Shown: positions 6,620 to 13,140 of the stretch, one piece after another | How positions within the stretch are numbered: position 1 is the stretch's first letter | Layout of the letters: each line of letters starts with the position of its first letter | NCBI GenBank assembly: GCA_944322305.1 | Contig: CALUOP010000004.1 | Coordinates: forward strand, 1-64,000 | From: an uncultured Coriobacteriaceae bacterium | Lineage (GTDB): Bacteria > Actinomycetota > Coriobacteriia > Coriobacteriales > Coriobacteriaceae | Reading direction: 5' to 3' | DNA: 64,000 bases | Made by a program: the position numbers and the translations under genes | Notes under the pieces: generated by a model | The model's input: only the letters and a program-made list of their open reading frames with translations | What the model was told of the DNA's origin: nothing | Databases searched by the model: none

Positions 6620-7822
6620 ATGCAGATCTACGATGGATTACCTGCGTCATTCGACCCCGACGCGTACGACATGATCGTCGTCGGCGCGGGGTACGCGGGC
6701 GCTGTCTGCGCGCGGCGCCTGGCCGAGACCGCGGGGTTCCGCGTGGCGGTGCTCGAGCGCCGCGGCCACATCGCCGGCAACGCGTACGACTTCGTCAACG
6801 ACGCGGGCATCCTGGTGCACGAGTACGGTCCGCACATTTACCACACCACCGACGACCGCGTGCACGAGTTCCTCTCCCGCTTCACCGAGTGGACCGACTA
6901 CCAGCACAAGGTGCTCGCCAACATCCACGGCACGCTCGTGCCGGTGCCGTTTAACCACACGAGCCTCAAGCTCGCGTTCGGCGACAAGCGCGGCGAGGAG
7001 CTCTACGCCAAGCTGGTGGACGTGTTCGGCCAGAACAAGAAGGTCCCGATCATGGACCTGCGCGAGAAGAACGACCCCGACTTGGCCGAGGTTGCCGACT
7101 ACGTGTACGAGAACGTGTTTCTCTACTACACGATGAAGCAGTGGGGGCAGACCCCCGACGAGATCGACCCGTCGGTGACCGGCCGCGTGCCGGTGTTCAT
7201 CGGCGACGACGACCGCTACTTCCCGGGTGCAACCCACCAGGGGATGCCGGCCGAAGGCTACACCAAGCTCTTCGAGCACATGCTCAACCACGATCTCATC
7301 GACGTCTTCGTAAACGTCGACGCCCGCTCCATCATCGAGATGGACGAGAACACCGTAAAGCTGTGCGGCCACGTCTACGGCGGCGAGGTCGTCTACACGG
7401 GGCCTTTGGACGAGCTTTTCGGCCTCGACTTGGGCGCGCTGCCGTACCGCACGCTCGACATGCGCTTCGAGACGCTCGACGTCGATCAGTTCCAGCCGGT
7501 GGCCACGGTGAACTACACCACCTCGGAGGACTTCACGCGCATCACCGAGTTCAAGCTTATGACCGGCCAGGTTGTCCCCGGCAAGACCACCGTCATGCGC
7601 GAGTACTCCAAGGCCTATACCCCCGGCTCGGGCGAGACGCCCTACTACGCCATCCTGGACCCCGAGAACACCGAGCTCTACCAGCGCTATCGCGCCCGCG
7701 TGGAGGATGTGACGAACTTCCACCTGGTGGGCCGTTTGGCCGAGTACCGCTACTACGACATGGACGCCGTGGTGGACTCGGCGCTCACGCTGTCCGACGA
7801 GCTCATTTCCTGCCACAGCTAA
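6620..7822 (+). CDS. glf: UDP-galactopyranose mutase
   Basis: The enzyme converts UDP-galactopyranose to UDP-galactofuranose, the donor for galactofuranose in cell-surface glycans, using reduced FAD. The 400-residue protein starts with the FAD-binding fold YDMIVVGAGYAGAVCARRLAE, then AGNAYDFVNDAGILVHEYGPHIYHT-type sequence (the canonical G..H.YGPH.FHT region), KQWG, and a C-terminal FAD/substrate segment with VGRLAEYRYYDMD. Length is normal for the family (about 370-400). AAGGAG (6608-6613) fixes the ATG. The next gene is a GT2 glycosyltransferase after a strong hairpin terminator, so the two are linked in space but perhaps separately tuned. Confidence 0.95.
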   Translation: MQIYDGLPASFDPDAYDMIVVGAGYAGAVCARRLAETAGFRVAVLERRGHIAGNAYDFVNDAGILVHEYGPHIYHTTDDRVHEFLSRFTEWTDYQHKVLANIHGTLVPVPFNHTSLKLAFGDKRGEELYAKLVDVFGQNKKVPIMDLREKNDPDLAEVADYVYENVFLYYTMKQWGQTPDEIDPSVTGRVPVFIGDDDRYFPGATHQGMPAEGYTKLFEHMLNHDLIDVFVNVDARSIIEMDENTVKLCGHVYGGEVVYTGPLDELFGLDLGALPYRTLDMRFETLDVDQFQPVATVNYTTSEDFTRITEFKLMTGQVVPGKTTVMREYSKAYTPGSGETPYYAILDPENTELYQRYRARVEDVTNFHLVGRLAEYRYYDMDAVVDSALTLSDELISCHS

Positions 7823-7834
7823 ACCTACCCGCAC

Positions 7835-7864
7835 GCGGGCGGTGAGGCGCCGCCCGCGCTTTTT
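7835..7864 (+). terminator. Rho-independent terminator after glf
   Basis: An 8-bp perfect stem, GCGGGCGG with CCGCCCGC, around a 7-base loop is followed within two bases by a run of five T. It lies 13 bases after the glf stop and 38 bases before the next start codon, so the downstream glycosyltransferase needs read-through or its own promoter. Confidence 0.85.
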
Positions 7865-7901
7865 GCGCCGCGCAGGCGCTCCTTCCAGCAGCGAGGAACC
7901 C

Positions 7902-8933
7902 ATGCAGAAGACCATTACGTTCGGCATACCGTGCTACAACTCGGCAAAGGACATGGACCGCGCCGTCTCGTCCATCTTGGACGGGTCGGACTTTGCCAGC
8001 GACGTGCAGATCGTCATCGTAGACGACGGCTCAAGCGACGAGACGCCCGCCAAGGCCGACGCCTGGGCGGCGCGCTATCCCGACATCGTGGAGGCGGTGC
8101 ACCAGGAAAACGGCGGCCACGGTATGGCGGTGCTCGCCGGCCTGCGCGCGGCCCAGGGCGTGTACTACAAGGTGCTCGACTCCGACGACTGGGTTGATCC
8201 CCATGCGCTGAAGGAGATGCTCTCCCTCTTGCGCGGCTTCATCAGCCGCGGCCTGCGCGTGGACCTGTTCATATCCAACTACGTGTACGAGCACGTGGCC
8301 GACGACACGCGCACCACCATCACCTACAAGAGCGTGCTGCCGCGCAAGAAGGTGTTCAGCTGGAGCGAGATCGGCCATTTCAAGCCGTGGCAGAACCTGC
8401 TCATGCACAGCCTGTGCTACCGCACCGAGGTGCTGCGCGCCGCCCAGGTGCCGCTGCCGGCGCACACCTTCTACGTGGACAACATCTATGCCTACCAGCC
8501 GCTTCCGCGCTGCACCACGATGTACTACGCCGACATCGACCTGTATCGCTACTTCATCGGCCGCGAGGACCAGAGTGTGAACGAGCAGGTCATGGTGGGG
8601 CGCATCGACCAGCAGCTGCGCGTGACCCGCATCATGATGGAGGCCTATCACCTGGATGACGACGTGTCCGAGCCGCGCCTGCGCTCGTACATGTACATGT
8701 ACTTCACGATGATGATGGCCATCTGCTCGGTGTTCTCGCGCCTGTCCGACGCGCCCGACGCCATGGACAACCTGAAGCGCCTGTGGGCCGACCTGCGCGT
8801 GTACGACAACCGCATGTACCAGCGCGCGCGTCACGGCCTGGTGGGCACGGCCACCAACCTGCCGGGTGCGATGGGCTCCAAGATCACCATCGGGCTCTAC
8901 CACTTGGCGAGCCGGATCTTCAAATTCAACTAG
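7902..8933 (+). CDS. Glycosyltransferase family 2 protein
   Basis: This is a GT-A fold, family 2 glycosyltransferase of 343 residues. It opens with KTITFGIPCYNSAKDMDRAV, has the nucleotide-sugar motif IVIVDDGSSDET, and the metal-binding DSDDWVD. The C-terminal half has aromatic-rich helices (SYMYMYFTMMMAI) but no clear membrane anchor. The frame is open further upstream into the terminator; the ATG at 7902 is chosen because GAGGAA stands just before it and the catalytic domain starts at once. Next to glf, a galactofuranosyl or other cell-surface polysaccharide transferase is the natural guess, but the acceptor cannot be told. Confidence 0.88.
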   Translation: MQKTITFGIPCYNSAKDMDRAVSSILDGSDFASDVQIVIVDDGSSDETPAKADAWAARYPDIVEAVHQENGGHGMAVLAGLRAAQGVYYKVLDSDDWVDPHALKEMLSLLRGFISRGLRVDLFISNYVYEHVADDTRTTITYKSVLPRKKVFSWSEIGHFKPWQNLLMHSLCYRTEVLRAAQVPLPAHTFYVDNIYAYQPLPRCTTMYYADIDLYRYFIGREDQSVNEQVMVGRIDQQLRVTRIMMEAYHLDDDVSEPRLRSYMYMYFTMMMAICSVFSRLSDAPDAMDNLKRLWADLRVYDNRMYQRARHGLVGTATNLPGAMGSKITIGLYHLASRIFKFN

Positions 8934-8959
8934 GCGAGAAGAGCGGGTTCTATCCCGGC

Positions 8960-9077
8960 GCCGCGTGCCCGGGCTTATCATCCCGTGCTCAAACAGCTTC
9001 GACGCGACGGAGGCCCCGGAAACGGGGCCTCCTGCGTCTGCAGAACTGCGCCGGGACGATAAGCCTGGGCACACGGC
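8960..9077. repeat. Large nested hairpin (26-bp arms, inner GAAA hairpin)
   Basis: The arms at 8960-8985 and 9052-9077 match at 23 of 26 positions; two of the three differences would be G-U pairs in a minus-strand transcript. Centred between them, 9009-9032 is a perfect 10-bp stem GGAGGCCCCG / CGGGGCCTCC with a GAAA loop. The inner hairpin is a plausible terminator for the GT2 gene, although no T-run follows. The outer arms make the whole unit look like a small palindromic element rather than a simple terminator. Confidence 0.75.
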
Positions 9078-9153
9078 TGCGTCATCCCGCCCGTTGCTCG
9101 GACGCATCGCTTCGCTCGCGTCGGAAGAGCGACGCTGCATCAAAGGTGGAAAA

Positions 9154-9221
9154 GGCCGGCGGGGAATAAGGTTCTGGATTTTGATATCGGGCAAAATCCA
9201 GGTTCTTATCCCCCGCCGGCC
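9154..9221 (+). repeat. Two-stem hairpin family, copy 3
   Basis: An outer stem GGCCGGCGGGG...ATAAG pairs with CTTAT...CCCCGCCGGCC (one A-C mismatch). It encloses the GTT/GTT internal loop, the inner stem CTGGATTTTG / CAAAATCCAG and the loop ATATCGGG. Relative to copy 2 the inner stem changes a C-G pair to T-A on both sides. It ends 23 bases from the stop of the P1 peptidase. Confidence 0.9.
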
Positions 9222-9243
9222 GTGCGCTCAAATAGGCGTTTTG

Positions 9244-10287
9244 CTAGTTGGCGGCGTCGGAGCGCAGGTCGCGCGCGGCGGGGATGCCGTGGAGGGATTC
9301 GGCTTGGGTGCAGCCGGCGGTGATGGCGGCTTCGAGGGCGCGCGTGGCAACCAAGCCCACCACGTCGAGGGGGAGGGCGTCGGCATCATCCAGGGTACCT
9401 GAGGCCAGGACGTAGATGGTGTCGCCGTCGTTGGTGGTGTGGGTGGGGCGGATGGTGTGCGCATAGGCGTCAGCGGCTATCTGGGCCACCTTGGTGGCTT
9501 GCGCCTTGGTGAGGCGCGCGTTGGTGAAGACGCATGAGATCGTGGTGTTGGTGCGGTCGAGCGGCATCGCGCCGGTGCCGCCGGGGGTGAGGAAGGCCTC
9601 CTCCATGCTTACGATCTCGCGTGCCTCGGGGGCGGGGCGCATGCCGGCGATCGGTTGGCCGCCGACGGGGTCCACGACGTTGCCGCAGGCGTTGACGGCG
9701 CTTATCGCCGCCACCTTGAGGGAGCCGAGCGCGAAGGCCCGCGCGCCCAAACCGCCTTTCATGGCGCACGCGGGGCCGTTGAGCTTGCCTACCGTGGCGC
9801 CTGTGCCGGCGCCGACGTTGCCCTCGGCGCAAGCGTCTGCGCTGGCGTGCTCGTCAGGGTTGGCGCAGCCCGTGAGCGCCGCTTGGGCGGCAAGCGCTCC
9901 GGCGCGCGCGTCGGGACGGGTGAAGGCGTCGCCGAAGGCGAGGTCGAAGATGCAGCTGGAGCACACGATGGGCACCTGGGTGGGGCCCACGGGAAGGCCG
10001 ATGCCCGCCTGCTCGAGCGCGCGCGCCACGCCGGAGGCCGCTTCGAGCCCGAAGGCCGACCCGCCGGACAGGCATACGGCATGCACCTGCTCCACGGTGT
10101 TCTCGGGGCGGAGGAGGTCGGTCTCGCGCGAGGCCGGCGCGCCGCCGCGCACGTCGACGGCGCCCGTGGCGCCGGAAGGCGCTGCGACGACGGTGCAGCC
10201 GGTGCCGGCCGCGAGGTCGGTCCAGTGGCCGACGCGAAAATCGTCGAGCGCGGTTACGGGGATGGGTTCAAGCGCGGATCTGCGCAT
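9244..10287 (-). CDS. P1 family peptidase (DmpA-like, S58)
   Basis: This is a member of the DmpA/S58 N-terminal-nucleophile aminopeptidase family, whose members self-cleave and act on N-terminal residues or beta-aminopeptides. The 347-residue protein shows GGAPASRETDLL, HAVCLSGGSAFGLEAA, GNVGAGTGATVGK, and the cleavage-region block RTNTTISCVFTNARLTKAQ, where a Thr/Ser would be freed as nucleophile. THTTNDGDTIYVLASG follows near the end. It is cytoplasmic, with no signal peptide. GAGGAG precedes the ATG. It follows maf on the same strand after a gap of about 50 bases. The natural substrate is unknown. Confidence 0.92.
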   Translation of the reverse strand: MRRSALEPIPVTALDDFRVGHWTDLAAGTGCTVVAAPSGATGAVDVRGGAPASRETDLLRPENTVEQVHAVCLSGGSAFGLEAASGVARALEQAGIGLPVGPTQVPIVCSSCIFDLAFGDAFTRPDARAGALAAQAALTGCANPDEHASADACAEGNVGAGTGATVGKLNGPACAMKGGLGARAFALGSLKVAAISAVNACGNVVDPVGGQPIAGMRPAPEAREIVSMEEAFLTPGGTGAMPLDRTNTTISCVFTNARLTKAQATKVAQIAADAYAHTIRPTHTTNDGDTIYVLASGTLDDADALPLDVVGLVATRALEAAITAGCTQAESLHGIPAARDLRSDAAN

Positions 10288-10336
10288 GGTGCTCCTCGAG
10301 GTCGTGGTTGTGCGTTGCGGACGGGCGCGCGCGGCG

Positions 10337-10927
10337 TCAGCTGGTGCAGCCGAGCGCGCGGAGGCTGCGCACGGTGCGCGCGATGGGCAGACCCACCACG
10401 TTGTAGTAGTCGCCGTTGATCTTCTCGACCAAAAGGCGCCCGCCGGCCCCTTGTATGCCGTAGGCGCCCGCCTTGTCGAGTGGCTCGCCGCTTGCCGCGT
10501 ACGCGGCGATCTCCTCGTCGGAAAGGGGGTAGAAGGTCACGTCGGTTACCTGCACGAAGGCGTCGGCCACCGCGGGGGCGTCACCGCTTTTGCGCGGCCC
10601 GAGCGCCACGCACACGCCGGTTGCCACCTGGTGCGTGCGGCCGGAAAGGCGCTGCAGCATGGCGCAGGCCTCTCGCTCGTCGGCCGGCTTGCCCAAAAGG
10701 AGGCCGTCCACCGCCACGATGGTGTCGGCGGCGAGCACGACCTCGCCGGGAGCGGCGTGGTTCTCGGCCACTGCGAGTGCCTTCAAACGGGCGAGACGCC
10801 CCACCAGGTCGAGGGGAGTCTCGCCCGGCAGCGGCGTCTCGTCTATGGCGGCCGGGATGGCGCGGAAGGTGTAGCCGGCCTCCTGCATCAGCTCGACGCG
10901 GCGCGGCGACTGCGAGGCGAGGATCAT
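10337..10927 (-). CDS. maf: Maf nucleotide pyrophosphatase
   Basis: Maf proteins are house-cleaning nucleoside triphosphate pyrophosphatases, usually for dTTP/UTP in this subgroup. The 196-residue protein has the N-terminal SQSPRR loop, the DET triad after it, the metal-binding LAADTIVAVDG, KPADEREA, and the C-terminal GEPLDKAGAYGIQG. These are the Maf signature blocks in order, at normal length. The ATG overlaps the stop of the upstream DJ-1 gene as ATGA, so the two are translationally coupled. Confidence 0.93.
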   Translation of the reverse strand: MILASQSPRRVELMQEAGYTFRAIPAAIDETPLPGETPLDLVGRLARLKALAVAENHAAPGEVVLAADTIVAVDGLLLGKPADEREACAMLQRLSGRTHQVATGVCVALGPRKSGDAPAVADAFVQVTDVTFYPLSDEEIAAYAASGEPLDKAGAYGIQGAGGRLLVEKINGDYYNVVGLPIARTVRSLRALGCTS

Positions 10928-11472
10928 AGCTGGATGCTCTCGCGCACCTTGGCCACGGCCCGCTCGCCGGCGATGTCACCCAGGATCGCCAAGGCAAAGG
11001 GGAGCGCTTGGGCCATGGCGCTCGCGGTGATGATGTTGCCGGAGACCACCACGGTCTTCTCGCCGGCGTAAGTGCCCTCGGGCAGCTGGCCGGTGAAGCT
11101 GGGGAAGCAGGTGGCGCGATGCCCGTCGAGCACGCCGGCCTTGGCCAGCACCGCGGCCGGGGCCGCGCAGATGGCGGCCACGTGCTTCTCGGCCGCAAAG
11201 CGCTGCACGAGCTTGATCACGCGCTCGTCGGCGGCGAGGTTGGTGGCGCCGGGCAGGCCGCCGGGGAGCATGACGTAGTCGTACGCGTCGAAGTCCACTT
11301 CGTCAAAAAGGTAGTCGCAGGTGATGGGGATCTGCTGCGAGCTCACAGCGTCGCGCGTGGACATGATCGAGACGGTAGCGCACTTGACGCCGCCGCGCCT
11401 GAGCACGTCGACCGTGGTGAGGCACTCGATGGTTTCGAACCCGTCTGCTACGAGAACAGCAACACCTGGCAT
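10924..11472 (-). CDS. DJ-1/PfpI family protein (YajL-like)
   Basis: This 182-residue protein belongs to the DJ-1/YajL branch of the DJ-1/PfpI superfamily, which is linked to protein repair or chaperone activity. It has the early GFETIE glutamate, LPGGLPGATNL, and the nucleophile elbow VAAICAAPAAVLAKAG with the reactive cysteine. The frame is open 21 codons further upstream, but MPGVAVLVADGF begins the fold and has GAGGAGGA directly before it, so 11472 is taken as the start. It is coupled to maf downstream. Confidence 0.9.
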   Translation of the reverse strand: MPGVAVLVADGFETIECLTTVDVLRRGGVKCATVSIMSTRDAVSSQQIPITCDYLFDEVDFDAYDYVMLPGGLPGATNLAADERVIKLVQRFAAEKHVAAICAAPAAVLAKAGVLDGHRATCFPSFTGQLPEGTYAGEKTVVVSGNIITASAMAQALPFALAILGDIAGERAVAKVRESIQL

Positions 11473-11587
11473 GGATTCCTCCTCGGTTGGGTGGCTAGGT
11501 CTGTCTCCTTGTACCCAATACCGCGCCCGGCGCACGCGTGACGGCGCATCGCGCGAGCCGCCGGCGTTCGGTGCTCGGCGAGGAAGG

Positions 11588-12901
11588 CTAAGCGCGCGTG
11601 AGGTGGGTCACCGTCTCTACGTGGAAGGTCTGCGGGAAGAGGTCCACCGGCGTTACGGAGACCGGGCGGAAGACGCCCCGCTCGCGGAAGCGCGCGAGGT
11701 CGCGGGCGAGGGTGGCGGGGTCGCAGGAGACGTAGGCCACGTCGCGGGTGGCGGTGTTTGAGATGAGCTCGACCACCTCGGGCGCGAGGCCGGCGCGCGG
11801 CGGGTCCACCACCAGCACGTCGGGCTCCTCGTCGGGGAACTCGCGCGCGGCGTCGCCGCCTACGGCCTCCACGTTGTCGAGGCGGGCCCGGTCGAGGTTG
11901 CGGCGCAGGTCGCGCACGGCCGGTCCGTAGGACTCAACGCCGAAGACGAAGCCGGCGCGGCGGGCGAGCGGCAGCGTGAAGGTGCCCGCGCCGCAGTACA
12001 GGTCGAGCGCCACCTCGTGGGGCTTGGGAGCGAGCGCGTCTGTGACGAGCTCGATGAGGATCTCGGCGGCAGGAGTGTTTACCTGGAAGAACGACGGGGC
12101 AGAGAGCGTCATGCTCTCCTCGCCGATGTGCTCGGTCCAGTTGCCGAAGCCGTCGAGGACCTCGACCTTCTTGACGCGGCGCGCCCGCGCGTCGCCCGAG
12201 GTCATCACGCGCACCACGCTCGTGGGCTTGACGGCGTCGCGCAGCACGCGCGACATCTCGGCGCGCGGGAAGGGGCCGGCAGGCGTCCAGAAGGCAACCT
12301 CGAGCTGGCGGGTGCGGCGGCTCGCGCGGATGCCCACGCGCTCGATGCCTAAGTCGGCGCCGTGGGTGGCGAAGGCGAGCGCGCCCTGCACCGCGGCCAC
12401 GGCCTTGGCGAAGCGCTTCTCAAAGAGCGGGCAGCGCTTGACCTTGACCACGGTGTCGGCCTCGGCGGCGTGGAGCCCCAGCGTGAGGCGCCCGCCCTGC
12501 ATGCGCGGCGCGAGCTCGATCTTGTTGCGGTAGCCCCAGGCGTCCGCAGCGTACCGGATGGGCTGCACGAGTGCGGCGGCCTCCTCGGGCGAGAAGCGCC
12601 CGATGCGGGCGAGGGCGTCGCGCACGTTGGCCTCCTTGGCGGCGAGCTGGGCGGGACGCTCCAGAGCGGCCCAGGGGCAGCCGCCGCAGACGCCGACGTA
12701 CGGGCACGGCGGCTCGGTGCGGTCCGCGCTCGGGGTGAGCACGCGCTCGACCTTTGCCTTGGAGAAGCTCTTGCCCTCGCTGACCACGGCGGCCTCCACC
12801 GTGTCGCCGGCGATCCCGCCGGAGATGAAGACGGTCTTGCCGGTTTCATCGTGGGCGATGGCATCTGGTCCGTAGGTCATGCGTTCGACGGTGAGCTTCA
12901 A
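11588..12901 (-). CDS. 23S rRNA (uracil-C5)-methyltransferase, RlmD/TrmA family
   Basis: This is an S-adenosylmethionine-dependent uracil-5 methyltransferase of 437 residues, acting on 23S rRNA or tRNA. It has an N-terminal TRAM-like beta domain (about 1-55), an iron-sulfur cluster motif CPYVGVCGGCPW with a further Cys later, and the Rossmann motif LDLYCGAGTFTLPLA. VVDPPRAGL follows, then the catalytic cysteine in YVSCDPATLARDL. The start is TTG at 12901, supported by GGAAGGA spaced 7 bases upstream; no ATG fits better. The exact target (RlmD, RlmCD or TrmA type) cannot be settled by eye. Confidence 0.92.
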   Translation of the reverse strand: MKLTVERMTYGPDAIAHDETGKTVFISGGIAGDTVEAAVVSEGKSFSKAKVERVLTPSADRTEPPCPYVGVCGGCPWAALERPAQLAAKEANVRDALARIGRFSPEEAAALVQPIRYAADAWGYRNKIELAPRMQGGRLTLGLHAAEADTVVKVKRCPLFEKRFAKAVAAVQGALAFATHGADLGIERVGIRASRRTRQLEVAFWTPAGPFPRAEMSRVLRDAVKPTSVVRVMTSGDARARRVKKVEVLDGFGNWTEHIGEESMTLSAPSFFQVNTPAAEILIELVTDALAPKPHEVALDLYCGAGTFTLPLARRAGFVFGVESYGPAVRDLRRNLDRARLDNVEAVGGDAAREFPDEEPDVLVVDPPRAGLAPEVVELISNTATRDVAYVSCDPATLARDLARFRERGVFRPVSVTPVDLFPQTFHVETVTHLTRA

Positions 12902-12978
12902 GGGTGTTCCTTCCGAGGAGGGGCGGGTGTGCGGCGGCTCTCAGCAGGGCCGGGGTTTTCAAGCCCCCATGATAGCGG

Positions 12979-13008
12979 AGAAGGGCCGCGCAGGTGCGCG
13001 ACCCTTCT
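12979..13008 (-). terminator. Hairpin downstream of ppk
   Basis: AGAAGGG and CGCGC pair with GCGCG and CCCTTCT around a short loop, 133 bases past the ppk stop on the minus strand. No strong T-run follows, so it is a weaker terminator candidate than others in the window. The rest of the 239-base gap shows nothing else. Confidence 0.5.
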
Positions 13009-13140
13009 GAGGTTTGCAGAGCGTATGCCGAAACGCCCGCGTGCGGGAGAGCGTGGTCGACTTGCCAAGGGGCGGGCTCAGGCGGCGCGCGCCTCGCGCT
13101 CTGCCACCGCTGATCGCCCCCACGGCGGACGGGCGTTTGC

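Larger units (their letters stand above)
8934..9243. other. Convergent intergenic region rich in inverted repeats
   Basis: These 310 bases lie between the convergent GT2 and P1 peptidase genes and hold no gene. They contain a large nested inverted repeat (8960-9077) and copy 3 of the two-stem hairpin family (9154-9221). Between them is a plain 76-base stretch. Confidence 0.7.

Noticed and set aside
10337-11472. Foreign-gene island at the maf/DJ-1 genes
   Set aside because: Base composition and codon use match the surroundings and the genes are coupled by an ATGA overlap, so nothing suggests recent transfer.
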